Shown here in pieces: positions 36,194-47,252 of a stretch of DNA of 64,000 nucleotides. Location of the stretch: the NCBI GenBank assembly GCA_028869255.1, contig CP110972.1, positions 1,555,001 through 1,619,000 on the forward strand, given 5' to 3'. A model generated the notes under the pieces. That model saw only the letters and a program-made list of their open reading frames with translations. It was not told the DNA's origin and made no database searches. The position numbers were made by a program, and so were the translations under genes. The DNA comes from Pseudomonas poae. Lineage in GTDB: Bacteria; Pseudomonadota; Gammaproteobacteria; Pseudomonadales; Pseudomonadaceae. Position 1 is the stretch's first letter; every line of letters starts with the position of its first letter.

Positions 36194-37051
36194 TCAGCCA
36201 GCCAGAATCATGGGGGGCAGCGTGCCAAGGAGTGAAACGGCGGCTACTGCTGAAACACCCAGCAACCATTCCAGCATCACGCTGGCTTTCAACGTGCCCG
36301 GTCTTTGCTCGCAGTGATCCAGGCGTAACCGGTTCAGCAATGCCAGTGCCAGCATGCCGAGCACCAGCAATACCTTGATCAGCAGAATCAGCGCAAACCC
36401 GTTAAACAGCGGGGTGGGCCAAAGCTGCCCGGTGAGTACGCGCACATTGATCAAACCCGTTACCAGCAACCCGGCCACCAGGCCATAACCCACGCCACTG
36501 AAACGCTTGAGGATCGGTTGCAGGGCGTAGTTCTGCGGCTGCCTGAGGATCAACACCAGCAACAGCAAGCCGCCGAGCCAGGCGCCCACGCACACCAGGT
36601 GCACCACCTGGTTAAGGATCAGCAATTGCCCGCTCAGCCCATCGAGCATCGCGCCGTGGCCCACCGGGGCCAGTGTTGCCAGCAACAGCGCGCTCAACGG
36701 CAGGCGCAGGGCGGGCCAGGGTTTGATCAGCACGATCACCAGCAGCAGGTTCAGCACCAGATGCCAGGCCCACACCTGGCCAAAGAAGGTTTTGCCCAGC
36801 ACCAACTGTACGGTTGCCGGTTGCAGCGCCGCGTCCCAACTGCCGGCCATGCTCGCCGTGATCAACAGCAGCCAGGCCACGCCGGAGAACAGCCCCAGCC
36901 AGGCCAGGCCGCGACTAATGCGCAGCAACTGCCGGTCCAGCGCCGGCTGAGCGGCAGCACCGAGCAGCCAGGGCCTGAATACACAGGCCCCGAACATCAA
37001 CAGCACGACGGTAAAATGCACGAAGCGGCACAGCACCAGCAGGGTCGCCAT
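36194..37051 (-). CDS. copD: CopD/YebZ-family copper membrane protein
   Basis: 285-residue inner-membrane protein with about eight helices. It starts LLVLCRFVHFTVVLLMFGACVFRPWLL, with conserved histidines in HFTVVL, GHGAML and LNQVVHLVCVGAWLGGL, typical of CopD domains. It begins three bases after the copC stop. CopC passes copper to CopD for import or homeostasis. The last residues lie close to a REPIN. Confidence 0.87.
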   Translation of the reverse strand: MATLLVLCRFVHFTVVLLMFGACVFRPWLLGAAAQPALDRQLLRISRGLAWLGLFSGVAWLLLITASMAGSWDAALQPATVQLVLGKTFFGQVWAWHLVLNLLLVIVLIKPWPALRLPLSALLLATLAPVGHGAMLDGLSGQLLILNQVVHLVCVGAWLGGLLLLVLILRQPQNYALQPILKRFSGVGYGLVAGLLVTGLINVRVLTGQLWPTPLFNGFALILLIKVLLVLGMLALALLNRLRLDHCEQRPGTLKASVMLEWLLGVSAVAAVSLLGTLPPMILAG

Positions 37052-37054
37052 GAA

Positions 37055-37420
37055 TTATTGGCCGACCTTGAAGCTGTATTCGCCGTTGCTCTTGTGGGTG
37101 TCGACCGACACCGCGTTCCACACCACTTTGTAGTTACCGGCCGCCAGCGGGGCGGCAGGTGTGACCACCAGGACTTTCTTGTCGGCGCCCGGAGTTTCCA
37201 GGCCCTTGATTGCGACCTCGGTACCGTCCTTGCTCAGCGAGACTTTGGTGAAGGTGGCTTCGACGCCTTCGCTGAAGGTCAAGCGCAGGTCTTTGGGGGC
37301 GGCGACGCTGCTGTCTGCGGCAGGTTCCGAGCTTTTCAGATGGGCGTGGGCAAACGCCGCCGAAGCGCCCAGCAGGGAGGCGAGCAGGGCGGTGGCGGTC
37401 AACGTTTTCTTGATCAGCAT
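37055..37420 (-). CDS. copC: CopC/YobA-family periplasmic copper-binding protein
   Basis: 121-residue cupredoxin-like protein. The signal peptide ends at AFA and the mature protein begins His25-Ala-His27-Leu-Lys, giving the amino-terminal Cu(II) histidine. The other copper ligands are expected in the conserved DTHKSNGEYSF region near the C-terminus. There is no Met-rich Cu(I) loop, so it is the Cu(II)-only short form. It forms an operon with copD. Confidence 0.9.
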   Translation of the reverse strand: MLIKKTLTATALLASLLGASAAFAHAHLKSSEPAADSSVAAPKDLRLTFSEGVEATFTKVSLSKDGTEVAIKGLETPGADKKVLVVTPAAPLAAGNYKVVWNAVSVDTHKSNGEYSFKVGQ

Positions 37421-37432
37421 TGTTCAGTACCT

Positions 37433-37882
37433 TCAGGGTTGAGGAGTCGGTAGAGCCATGTGCAGCAAGGGAAAGGGCTTGCCTTCGCCATCCAGCGGCG
37501 AGCGTGCGACCTGGATAAAACCATAGTGCAGGTAGAAACCCACGGCCTGCGGGTTTTGTTCGTTTACATCCACCGTCAGGGTGTCATGGCGGGCGCGGGC
37601 GTGGTCCAGCAGTTGGCGGCCGATGCCCTGGCCACGGCGGTCGGGGTCGATAAACAGCATTTCCACATTGTTGGCGCCGGTCGCGATAAAACCGCCGAGG
37701 CCATTTTTATCTTCGTACACCCACACCTCGAGCGCAGGCATCGGCAGGTAGGTGTCGCGCACCAGGGGCAGCAAACGCTGGATGTCATCCTCCGGGAGGA
37801 AGTCATGGGTGGCCCGCACCGAACGCTCCCACAGTGCTCCCAGCACTGGGTCATCGGCGGCCACGCGAGGTCGGACAGTCAT
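37433..37882 (-). CDS. GNAT-family N-acetyltransferase (YjaB-like)
   Basis: 149-residue single GNAT domain. The acetyl-CoA motif is MLFIDPDRRGQGIGRQLLDHA, followed by LTVDVNEQNPQAVGFYLHYGF. It lies 12 bases upstream of copC on the same strand, but functional linkage to copper is not evident. Substrate unknown. Confidence 0.85.
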   Translation of the reverse strand: MTVRPRVAADDPVLGALWERSVRATHDFLPEDDIQRLLPLVRDTYLPMPALEVWVYEDKNGLGGFIATGANNVEMLFIDPDRRGQGIGRQLLDHARARHDTLTVDVNEQNPQAVGFYLHYGFIQVARSPLDGEGKPFPLLHMALPTPQP

Positions 37883-38025
37883 TGCAATGATCCTTCATGG
37901 GGATCGCGATCCTAACCAATCGCATTTCAGCGGGAAAGCTTCGCGTAAGAACTTTCATTATGGCCTGTCGCCGCGATCTAGAGCCGATGGTAGTCTTTAG
38001 CCCAAGTTGTTGTCAGGGAGCCCAT

Positions 38026-38646
38026 ATGGGCAATCACAAGATTGGGATTCGCCGAGTCAACGTCGAAAAAATCCTGCTGGCGGCGGAGAAAATCTTCGCC
38101 GAAAAAGGCTATGGCAGCACCGCCATGGCGGATATCGCCGAAGAAGTGCAACTGCCGCGCTCCAACCTGCATTACTACTTCACGACCAAAAGCGAACTGT
38201 ACAGTGCGGTGCTGTTCGACCTGCTGGAAGTATGGAAGCAGGACGCCCTCAGCTTTGAAACCTTCGACGACCCGCGTGTGGTGCTCAGTAGCTATATCCG
38301 CGCCAAAATGCAGCGCTCGCGCACCCGGCCGTATGGTTCGAAAGTCTGGGCCAATGAAATCATCCACGGCGCGCCGACACTCGGTGAGGCGCTGGACGAA
38401 AGCCTGTACGACTGGGCCAAGATGAAGGAAGCGAAAATTCGCCAGTGGGTGGAAGACAAACGCATCCTGCCGGTGGAGCCCTCGAGCCTGCTGTATATGA
38501 TCTGGGCCTCGACCCAGCACTACGCGGACTTTGATCACCAGGTGAAGATCTTGAATGATCACCAGCCATTGTCGGATATGCAGTTTGAGAAGGCGATCCA
38601 GACGGTGACCAGTGTGATTTTGCGCGGGATCGGGTTGGAGCCTTAA
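38026..38646 (+). CDS. TetR-family regulator of pyrimidine degradation (RutR/YcdC-like)
   Basis: 206-residue repressor. The DNA-binding part is NVEKILLAAEKIFAEKGYGSTAMADIAEEVQLPRSNLHYYF overall; the C-terminal domain (YGSKVWANEIIHGAPTLGEAL, LYMIWASTQHYADFDHQVK) is that of RutR/YcdC. I start at ATG 38026, which has AGGGAG upstream. It faces the pyrimidine reductase genes tail to tail. Uracil or a degradation product is the likely ligand, inferred from the family and neighbours. Confidence 0.85.
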   Translation: MGNHKIGIRRVNVEKILLAAEKIFAEKGYGSTAMADIAEEVQLPRSNLHYYFTTKSELYSAVLFDLLEVWKQDALSFETFDDPRVVLSSYIRAKMQRSRTRPYGSKVWANEIIHGAPTLGEALDESLYDWAKMKEAKIRQWVEDKRILPVEPSSLLYMIWASTQHYADFDHQVKILNDHQPLSDMQFEKAIQTVTSVILRGIGLEP

Positions 38647-38670
38647 GGCTCGTGGTGGGGCTGAGGGCCC

Positions 38671-38694
38671 TTCGCGAGCAAGCCCGCTCCCACA
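38671..38694 (-). repeat. Single REP (GGAGCGGG subtype)
   Basis: One arm TTCGCGAGCAAGCCCGCTCC plus CACA, 24 bases after the TetR stop. Confidence 0.85.
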
Positions 38695-38729
38695 TTCGAC
38701 TGCATTCTTGCAGACAAAATGCGCTTCAA

Positions 38730-38754
38730 TGTGGGAGCGGGCTTGCTCGCGAAG
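38730..38754 (+). repeat. Single REP (GGAGCGGG subtype), opposite orientation
   Basis: One arm TGTGGGAGCGGGCTTGCTCG plus CGAAG. With the arm at 38671-38694 it forms an outward-facing pair, the reverse of the usual REPIN arrangement. Confidence 0.85.
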
Positions 38755-38767
38755 GCGGTCTAAAGGA

Positions 38768-40042
38768 CTACACAGCCTCCCGATATGGATTACGCGGATC
38801 CTGCGTCCAATTCAGAAACGGCTTGCCCGTCTCCATCGGCACCATCTCAATGCAATCGGCCACCGGGCAGGTGATCTGGCACAGGTTGCAGCCCACGCAC
38901 TCATCATCTATCACCTCATACTTATGCGTGCCATCCACCTGTTTCAAACTGGCGATTGCCTGGTGCGAGGTGTCCTCGCAGGCAATATGGCAGCGCCCGC
39001 AGCCAATACACGCCGCCTGATCAATCTTGGCGATCACCTGATAGTTGATGTCCAGGTACTTCCAATCCGTCGTATTACCCACCGCTCGCCCGGAAAACGC
39101 CTGCAGGCTGGTGTAACCCTGACTGTCCATCCAGCGCGACAGCCCGTCTTTCATCTCTTCCACAATCCGAAACCCGTGCAGCATCGCCGCCGTGCACACC
39201 TGCACCGCACCGCAGCCCAGCGCGACGAACTCCGCCGCATCGCGCCAATTGCCGATGCCGCCGATGCCGCAGATTGGCAAGCCTTGGGTCTGCGGGTCGC
39301 GGGCAATTTCAGCCACCATGTTCAACGCGATGGGCTTGACCGCCGAGCCGCAATAACCGCCATGGGTACTCTGGGTGCCGACCACGGGCAGCGCGACCAT
39401 ACGCTCCAGGTCCACGCTGGTGATGGAGTTGATGGTGTTGATCAGCGACACCGCGTCGGCACCGCCGCGATACGCCGCCCGGGCCGCCACGCGGATGTCG
39501 GTGATGTTCGGCGTGAGCTTGACGATCACCGGCAGCGAGCAGTAGGTCTTGCACCAGCGCGTCACCTGTTCCACATACTCCGGCACCTGGCCAACCGCCG
39601 CGCCCATGCCGCGTTCGGGCATGCCGTGGGGGCAGCCGAAGTTCAGCTCGATACCGTCGCAGCCAGTGGCCTCCACCAGCGGCAGGATGTTTTTCCAGGA
39701 TTCTTCTACGCACGGCACCATCAGCGACACGATCAATGCACGGTCGGGCCAATCCTTCTTCACCTGGGTGATTTCCCGCAGGTTGATCTCCAGGGAGCGG
39801 TCGGTAATCAGCTCGATATTGTTGATGCCCAGCACTTCACGGTTGGCGCCGTAGTGCGCCGAGTAGCGTGAAGACACATTGACCGCCGCCGGGTCTTCGC
39901 CCAAGGTTTTCCAGACCACGCCGCCCCAGCCGGCTTCGAAGGCGCGTACCACGTTGTAGGCTTTGTCGGTAGGCGGCGCAGAGGCCAGCCAGAAGGGGTT
40001 AGGGGCTTTGATACCGGCGAATACAATCGAGAGATCGGCCAT
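38768..40042 (-). CDS. preA: NAD-dependent dihydropyrimidine dehydrogenase subunit PreA
   Basis: 424-residue FMN enzyme that reduces uracil and thymine to the dihydro forms. The N-terminal part is dihydroorotate-dehydrogenase-like: APNPFWLASAPPTDK, LNFGCPHGMPERGMGAAVGQ (substrate and catalytic Cys region) and GIGGIGNWRDAAEF. The C-terminus has two 4Fe-4S motifs, CIGCGRCHIAC and CVGCNLCQITCPVADC. The start ATG overlaps the preT stop by one base (TAATG). It works as a complex with PreT, which feeds electrons from NADH. Confidence 0.95.
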   Translation of the reverse strand: MADLSIVFAGIKAPNPFWLASAPPTDKAYNVVRAFEAGWGGVVWKTLGEDPAAVNVSSRYSAHYGANREVLGINNIELITDRSLEINLREITQVKKDWPDRALIVSLMVPCVEESWKNILPLVEATGCDGIELNFGCPHGMPERGMGAAVGQVPEYVEQVTRWCKTYCSLPVIVKLTPNITDIRVAARAAYRGGADAVSLINTINSITSVDLERMVALPVVGTQSTHGGYCGSAVKPIALNMVAEIARDPQTQGLPICGIGGIGNWRDAAEFVALGCGAVQVCTAAMLHGFRIVEEMKDGLSRWMDSQGYTSLQAFSGRAVGNTTDWKYLDINYQVIAKIDQAACIGCGRCHIACEDTSHQAIASLKQVDGTHKYEVIDDECVGCNLCQITCPVADCIEMVPMETGKPFLNWTQDPRNPYREAV

Positions 40043-41408
40043 TACGCAGCCTCCACATTCAGCATGAGTTGGGCGTGCATGGCTTCGGCGGCCAGCTTGC
40101 CGTGTTGCACCGCCTGTACGGTGAGGTCCTGCCCGAGGCTGACGCAATCGCCACCGGCATAGACCCCTGGAATGCTGGTTTGCAGGTGTTCGTCGACGAA
40201 GATCCGCTCGCCCACGCGGTGCAGTTGCTGGGCCAGGGGGTCGTACAATGCCTGGTTGTCGAACCCTTGCCCGATGGCTTTGAAGATTGCATCGCAGGCC
40301 AGTTCGAAGGTTTCGCCGGTGGGGTGCAGGCGCCCGTTTTCCATGCGTGTGCGCAAAAAGCGCATGCCGCGCACATGGCCCTGGTCATCGAGCAATACGG
40401 CTTCAGGTTGGGCCCAGGCCAGCAGGCGTACCTGATTGGCCTTGGCGATGTCCTGCTCATGCTGGGTGGCGCCCATATCGGCCAGGCCACGGCGGTACAC
40501 CAGGTTCACATCGCGGGCACCCAGGCGAGCCATTTGCACGGCCATGTCGATCGCCGTATTGCCGGCGCCGAGCACGATGCAGCGGTCGGCCAGCGGCAAT
40601 TGCGTGAGGTCATCGGCCTGGCGCAGTTCGCGGATGTAGTCGGTGGCGGCGAGCAGGCCGGGCGCGTCCTCGTGGGGTAAGCCCAGTTGTTTGCTGGCGG
40701 CGAGGCCCAGGCCGAGGAACACCGAATCGTATTGCTGGTGCAGCTCGCTCAAGGTCAGGTTGTCGCCCAGGCGCTGGCCGTGGCGGATCTCGATGCCGCC
40801 GATTTGCAGGAGGAAATCCAGTTCCTTTTGCGCGAAGTCATCCACCAGCTTGTACTTGGCAATCCCGTATTCATTCAAGCCGCCAGCCTTTTCCCGGGCT
40901 TCGAAAATCACCACGTCGTGGCCGTGCAAGGCGGCGCGGTGTGCGCAAGCCAAACCCGCCGGCCCGGCGCCGACCACGGCAATTCGCTTGCCGGTGGGCG
41001 CGGCGCGCTGGAAGGGTGTTCGCTGAAGTGCGCGTTGTCGATGGCGTAGCGTTGCAACAGGCCGATCAGCACCGGGGCGCATTCTTCGGCGTTGTTACGC
41101 ACGCAGGCTTGCTGGCACAGGATCTCCGTCGGGCAGACGCGGGCGCAACTGCCGCCGAGGATGTTGGCGGAAAGGATTTTCTGCGCCGCGCCTTGCACGT
41201 TTTCGGTGTGGATATTGCGGATGAACGAGGGGATGTCGATCTCACTGGGGCACGCATTCACGCACGGCGCGTCGTAGCAATACAGGCAGCGCGAGGCTTC
41301 AAGTTGTGCCTGACGGGCGTTGAGGGGCGGTGCCAGGTCGGTGAAATGGCTGGCGAGTGTTGCCCCATCCTCAACGGGATGGGGAAGGTGGGTCAGGGTC
41401 TGGATCAC
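40042..41408 (-). CDS. preT: NAD-dependent dihydropyrimidine dehydrogenase subunit PreT, frameshifted
   Basis: Electron-input subunit (455 residues when repaired) resembling glutamate synthase small subunit. The N-terminal 4Fe-4S region has CLYCYDAPCVNACPSEIDI, CARVCPTEILCQQAC; then comes FAD motif IAVVGAGPAGLACAHRA and NAD motif IVLGAGNTAIDMAVQMARLG. The frame breaks at GGG 41014-41016; a fourth G gives HFSEHPFQRAAPTGKRIAVV. GTG 41408 is the best start (IQTLTHLPHPVEDG follows). The stop overlaps the preA start. Probably intact in the organism. Confidence 0.85.
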
Positions 41409-41480
41409 GGTGTTGGCCTCACGGTTATTGAGGTGCTGCCTCTGATGGGCATTGGTTTTAGTGTTGCCTGTGCGGGCCTC

Positions 41481-41504
41481 TTCGCAGGCAAGCCAGCTCT
41501 CACA
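41481..41504 (-). repeat. Single REP, degenerate (GGAGCTGG subtype)
   Basis: TTCGCAGGCAAGCCAGCTCT then CACA, one arm with two changes, in the gap between dihydropyrimidinase and preT. Confidence 0.75.
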
Positions 41505-41529
41505 TTGGGTCGGGTTCACATCGTTCCAG

Positions 41530-41554
41530 TGTGGGAGCCGGGCTTGCCCGCGAT
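41530..41554 (+). repeat. Single REP (GGAGCCGGGCTTGCCCGCGAT subtype)
   Basis: One arm TGTGGGAGCCGGGCTTGCCC then GCGAT, 16 bases from the dihydropyrimidinase stop. Confidence 0.75.
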
Positions 41555-41570
41555 AGGCCGAAGGCCGCTG

Positions 41571-43598
<2,028 letters not shown>

Positions 43599-45086
43599 AT
43601 GCAACAGAACAGATCGCAAGTCATTGAACGCAAAGGCCTGTATGAACTCGACGCCGGCCCCGACGTCCTCGACAGCCCGCGCTATAACCACGACATGGCA
43701 CCGACCAAGGTGCACGAGCGCACCTGGAACAAGTGGCATATCACCGCGCTGTGGGTCGGCATGTCGATCTGCGTGCCTACCTACACGCTCGGCGGGGTGC
43801 TCACCGCGTATTTCGGCCTGTCGGTGGGCGAGGCGCTGATGGCGATCTTGCTGGCCAATATCGTGGTGCTGATCCCGCTGACCCTTAACGCGTTTCCCGG
43901 CACCAAGTACGGCATTCCATTTCCAGTGCTGTTGCGTTCGTCCTTTGGCATCCTTGGCTCCAACGTGCCCTGCCTGATTCGGGCACTGGTGGCGTGCGGC
44001 TGGTTTGGTATCCAGACCCTGTTCGGCGGGCTGGCGATTCACCTGTTTCTCGGTTCGATTTTCGAGGGCTGGAAGTCACTCGGCGGCACGGGGGAGGTGA
44101 TCGGTTTCATGGTTTTCTGGTGCCTGAACCTGTGGGTGGTGCTGCGTGGCGCCGAGTCGATCAAACGCCTTGAAACCCTGTCGGCACCGCTGCTGGTGGC
44201 GGTGGGGATCGGTCTGCTGGTGTGGGCGATGCCCAATGTGTCCCTCAGCGAGTTGATGGCAATCCCGCCCAAGCGTCCTGAAGGCGCGAGCCTCACCGGT
44301 TACTTCATGGCCGGACTCACCGCGATGGTCGGTTTCTGGGCCACCTTGTCGTTGAATATTCCCGACTTCAGCCGCTACGCCAAAAGCCAGAAGGACCAGA
44401 TCCTCGGGCAGATTTTCGGCCTGCCATTGACCATGTTCCTGTTCGCCGCCCTGGGCGTGATCATGACCGCCGCGTCGGTGAAGCTGGTGGGTGTCAGCGT
44501 GTCCGATCCGGTGACCTTGATCGGGCATATCCAGAGCCCGGTGTGGGTCGCCGTTGCGATGCTGCTGATCATCATCGCCACCTTGTCCACCAACACTGCC
44601 GCTAACATCGTTTCGCCCACCAACGACTTCCAGAACATCGCGCCCAAGCTGATCAACCGCACCACGGCGGTGATCCTCACCGGCCTGGTCGGGTTGGCGT
44701 TGATGGGCCATGAGTTGCTGAAAAAGCTCGGGCTGATCGTGTCCGACGTGAGCCTGGAAACCGTGTATTCCAACTGGTTGCTCGGCTACTCAAGCCTGCT
44801 CGGCCCGATTGCCGGGATCATGGTGGTGGACTACTTCATCACCCGCAAACAGCAGTTGGACCTGGCCGGCCTGTACCGTGATGACGTGTACCCGGCGTGG
44901 AACTGGAGTGGCTTTATCGCGTTTGGCGTGCCGGTGGTGCTGACCCTGCTGTCGCTGGGCAGTGATGCGTTCAGCTGGTTCTACAGCTACGGCTGGTTCA
45001 CCGGTTCGGCGTTGGGTGGCCTGTTGTATTACGGCCTGAATGCCAAGCGGCGTGCCTTGCCACTCGCGGTAAAAACACCCCTGTGA
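43599..45086 (+). CDS. NCS1-family nucleobase transporter
   Basis: 495-residue permease for cytosine, uracil, allantoin or hydantoins, about 12 helices. The signature N-terminal region is WNKWHITALWVGMSICVPTYTLGGVL; LNIPDFSRYAKSQKDQ and NTAANIVSPTNDFQN are NCS1 motifs. It is 501 nucleotides in total from the divergent dihydropyrimidinase frame and followed by the amidohydrolase gene. Uracil or dihydropyrimidine uptake is the likely role from context. Confidence 0.92.
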   Translation: MQQNRSQVIERKGLYELDAGPDVLDSPRYNHDMAPTKVHERTWNKWHITALWVGMSICVPTYTLGGVLTAYFGLSVGEALMAILLANIVVLIPLTLNAFPGTKYGIPFPVLLRSSFGILGSNVPCLIRALVACGWFGIQTLFGGLAIHLFLGSIFEGWKSLGGTGEVIGFMVFWCLNLWVVLRGAESIKRLETLSAPLLVAVGIGLLVWAMPNVSLSELMAIPPKRPEGASLTGYFMAGLTAMVGFWATLSLNIPDFSRYAKSQKDQILGQIFGLPLTMFLFAALGVIMTAASVKLVGVSVSDPVTLIGHIQSPVWVAVAMLLIIIATLSTNTAANIVSPTNDFQNIAPKLINRTTAVILTGLVGLALMGHELLKKLGLIVSDVSLETVYSNWLLGYSSLLGPIAGIMVVDYFITRKQQLDLAGLYRDDVYPAWNWSGFIAFGVPVVLTLLSLGSDAFSWFYSYGWFTGSALGGLLYYGLNAKRRALPLAVKTPL

Positions 45087-45107
45087 AAGATTGAAATGCA
45101 ATCCAAA

Positions 45108-45196
45108 TGTGGGAGCGGGCTTGCTCGCGAAGAGGGCGTGTCAGTCTCCGCAAATGTGTCTGGAAGACCGCATTCGCGAGCAAGCCCGCTCCCACA
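45108..45196. repeat. REPIN (subtype GGAGCGGGCTTGCTCGCGAA)
   Basis: Inverted pair between two same-strand genes (NCS1 transporter and amidohydrolase), 21 bases after the transporter stop. Confidence 0.92.
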
Positions 45197-45261
45197 TTTT
45201 TACCCCATTCCAACGGTTGGAATGGGGCAATTTATAAGAAATACAGCCCGAGGAGATCCCC

Positions 45262-46530
45262 ATGAACGCTGCCCTGGACGTTCTGCAAATCAACCGCGAC
45301 CGCTTGTGGCAATCCCTGATGGACCTGGCCAAGCTCGGCGCCACGCCCAAGGGGGGCGTCTGCCGCCTGGCCCTTACCGACCTCGACCGCAAGGCCCGCG
45401 ACCTGTTTGTGCAGTGGTGCGAGGAAGCTGGCTGTACCGTCACCATCGACGGCATCGGCAACATCTTCGCCCGCCGCCCCGGGCGCAATCCCCAGCTGCC
45501 ACCGGTGATGACCGGCAGCCATATCGACACCCAGCCCACAGGCGGCAAGTTCGATGGCTGTTTCGGCGTGCTGGCTGGCGTGGAAGTGCTGCGCACCCTC
45601 AATGACCTCAAGATCGAAACCGAAGCGCCGCTGGAAGTGGTGGTGTGGACCAACGAAGAAGGCTCGCGTTTTCCTCCGTGCATGATGGGCTCCGGGGTGT
45701 TTGCCGAGAAATTTACCCTGGCCGATACCCTGGCCAAGGTGGATGTGGATGGCGTGAGTGTGGGCGATGCGTTGAATGCGATCGGCTATGCGGGCACGCG
45801 GCCGGTCAGTGGGCACAAGGTGGGCGCGTATTTCGAAGCGCATATCGAGCAAGGGCCAATTCTTGAGGATGAGCAGAAAACCATCGGCGTGGTGCTCGGA
45901 GCGTTGGGGCAGAAATGGTTCGACCTGAAACTGCGCGGCGTTGAGGCGCATGCAGGGCCGACGCCGATGCACCTGCGCAAGGATGCTCTGGTGGGCGCGG
46001 CCGTCGTGGTGGCGGCCGTGAATGCAGCGGCGCTGGGGCATCAGCCACATGCGTGCGGCACGGTCGGTTGCCTGCAGGCTTATCCGGGCTCACGCAACGT
46101 CATCCCTGGTGAAGTGCGCATGACCCTGGATTTTCGCCATCTTGAGCCGGCGCGCCTGGACTCGATGATTGCCGAGGTGCGCAAGGTGATTGATGAGACC
46201 TGCGCCAAACACGGGCTGACGTATGAGATGGAGCCCACCGCCGACTTCCCGCCGCTGTATTTCGACAAAGGCTGCGTGGATGCGGTGCGCGATGCGGCGA
46301 ATGGCTTGGGCCTGTCGAACATGGACATCGTCAGCGGGGCGGGGCATGACGCGATTTTCGTCGCCGAACTCGGCCCGGCAGGGATGATCTTCGTGCCCTG
46401 CGAAGGCGGCATCAGCCATAACGAAATCGAAAACGCCGCACCGGATGACTTGGCGGCGGGGTGTGCGGTGTTGTTGAGGGCGATGGTGGCGGCTTCGGCG
46501 GCGATTGCCAGTGGCAAGCTCGCTGCCTGA
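45262..46530 (+). CDS. hydC: N-carbamoyl-beta-alanine amidohydrolase (M20 family)
   Basis: 422-residue zinc-dependent Zn peptidase-like hydrolase that releases beta-alanine (or beta-aminoisobutyrate), ammonia and CO2, the last step of reductive pyrimidine breakdown. Metal ligands are in GSHIDTQPTGGKFDGCFGVL, TNEEGSRF, and near the end GAGHDAIFVAEL with CEGGISHNEIE. The dimerisation-domain motif AHAGPTPMHLRKDAL is present. ATG 45262 follows GAGGAG. The substrate call, rather than L-carbamoylase or allantoate amidohydrolase, rests on the adjoining genes. Confidence 0.92.
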   Translation: MNAALDVLQINRDRLWQSLMDLAKLGATPKGGVCRLALTDLDRKARDLFVQWCEEAGCTVTIDGIGNIFARRPGRNPQLPPVMTGSHIDTQPTGGKFDGCFGVLAGVEVLRTLNDLKIETEAPLEVVVWTNEEGSRFPPCMMGSGVFAEKFTLADTLAKVDVDGVSVGDALNAIGYAGTRPVSGHKVGAYFEAHIEQGPILEDEQKTIGVVLGALGQKWFDLKLRGVEAHAGPTPMHLRKDALVGAAVVVAAVNAAALGHQPHACGTVGCLQAYPGSRNVIPGEVRMTLDFRHLEPARLDSMIAEVRKVIDETCAKHGLTYEMEPTADFPPLYFDKGCVDAVRDAANGLGLSNMDIVSGAGHDAIFVAELGPAGMIFVPCEGGISHNEIENAAPDDLAAGCAVLLRAMVAASAAIASGKLAA

Positions 46531-46539
46531 TAGGCCGCT

Positions 46540-46563
46540 ATCGCAGGCAAGCCAGCTCCCACA
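46540..46563 (-). repeat. Single REP (GGAGCTGG subtype)
   Basis: One arm ATCGCAGGCAAGCCAGCTCC plus CACA, 10 bases after the amidohydrolase stop. Confidence 0.85.
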
Positions 46564-46588
46564 TTTAAGTGTGTTCACACAGCAAAAG

Positions 46589-46613
46589 TGTGGGAGCCGG
46601 GCTTACCCGCGAT
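46589..46613 (+). repeat. Single REP (GGAGCCGGG subtype), one mismatch
   Basis: One arm TGTGGGAGCCGGGCTTACCC then GCGAT. With the arm at 46540-46563 it forms an outward-facing pair. Confidence 0.75.
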
Positions 46614-46635
46614 GAGCCCCTGACAGACGACGCTG

Positions 46636-46884
46636 TTACTGCGATATTGCCTCGCTGCTGCCATCGACTGCTCGATCCACCAGCAACTGCACACCCTCTA
46701 CCATTCGGCAAATCCCCAGCACCACGCTGCGCTGCGGACCTTCAACTTCAAAAGCCAGGTTCGCCGCGATGGCAGTGATGGATTCCAGGTCCTGAGAGGC
46801 ATTGACCAGCAGGGTTTCGGTGTCGAGGTTGGGGCGGAGGGTGAAGAGCAGGTTTGGGTCTGCAGTGGAGTGGTCTTTGTTCAT
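46636..46884 (-). CDS. DUF6124-family small protein
   Basis: 82-residue protein of a family very common in Pseudomonas and of unknown function. The characteristic core is LDTETLLVNASQDLESITAIAANLA followed by EGPQRSVVLGICRMVEGVQLLVDRAVD. There is no signal peptide or membrane segment. The start is preceded by AAAAGGG. Its leader contains a perfect 11-base stem hairpin, 76 to 103 bases upstream of the start codon. Confidence 0.8.
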   Translation of the reverse strand: MNKDHSTADPNLLFTLRPNLDTETLLVNASQDLESITAIAANLAFEVEGPQRSVVLGICRMVEGVQLLVDRAVDGSSEAISQ

Positions 46885-46959
46885 CGCGAAGCCCTTTTAG
46901 TAAACGAGCGTCCACGGAATGTGGGCGCGTAGGTCCTAGGAGGAATTCGGCTTCTCACG

Positions 46960-46987
46960 ACCGGTCGCTGAGTTGGCAGCGACCGGT
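46960..46987. promoter_or_regulatory. Perfect hairpin in the DUF6124 leader
   Basis: ACCGGTCGCTG and CAGCGACCGGT form an 11-base stem around AGTTGG. No T run follows on either strand, so it is not a typical terminator; it may be an RNA structure in the leader. Confidence 0.5.
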
Positions 46988-47133
46988 GAAGACTAGTCAG
47001 GGCAGTTCCGAGCAGCAACCCTAAATTTTTGTAGGAGAAATCTTGTTTTGGTCCTGGGGTGCAAGGTGCATCCTAATCCTTTGTGCGAAGTTTCTTTAAC
47101 TTCTCAGTCACCTTGACCCACCACAATCAAAAA

Positions 47134-47223
47134 TGTGGGAGCTGGCTTGCCTGCGATGGCGGTGTATCAGTCAACCCATCAGGCGCCTGGTTCGCCGCCA
47201 TCGCAGGCAAGCCAGCTCCCGCC
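47134..47223. repeat. REPIN (subtype GGAGCTGGCTTGCCTGCGAT)
   Basis: Inverted pair; the right arm ends CTCCCGCC instead of CTCCCACA. It lies downstream of the outer-membrane factor gene of the RND operon. Confidence 0.88.
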
Positions 47224-47252
47224 TTTAATCCCAGGTGTGCTGGCGAACTCTG

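Noticed and set aside
46999..47133. Possible small gene upstream of the REPIN near 47.1 kb
   Set aside because: No frame has both a ribosome site and a plausible protein; the segment is likely leader or promoter sequence.
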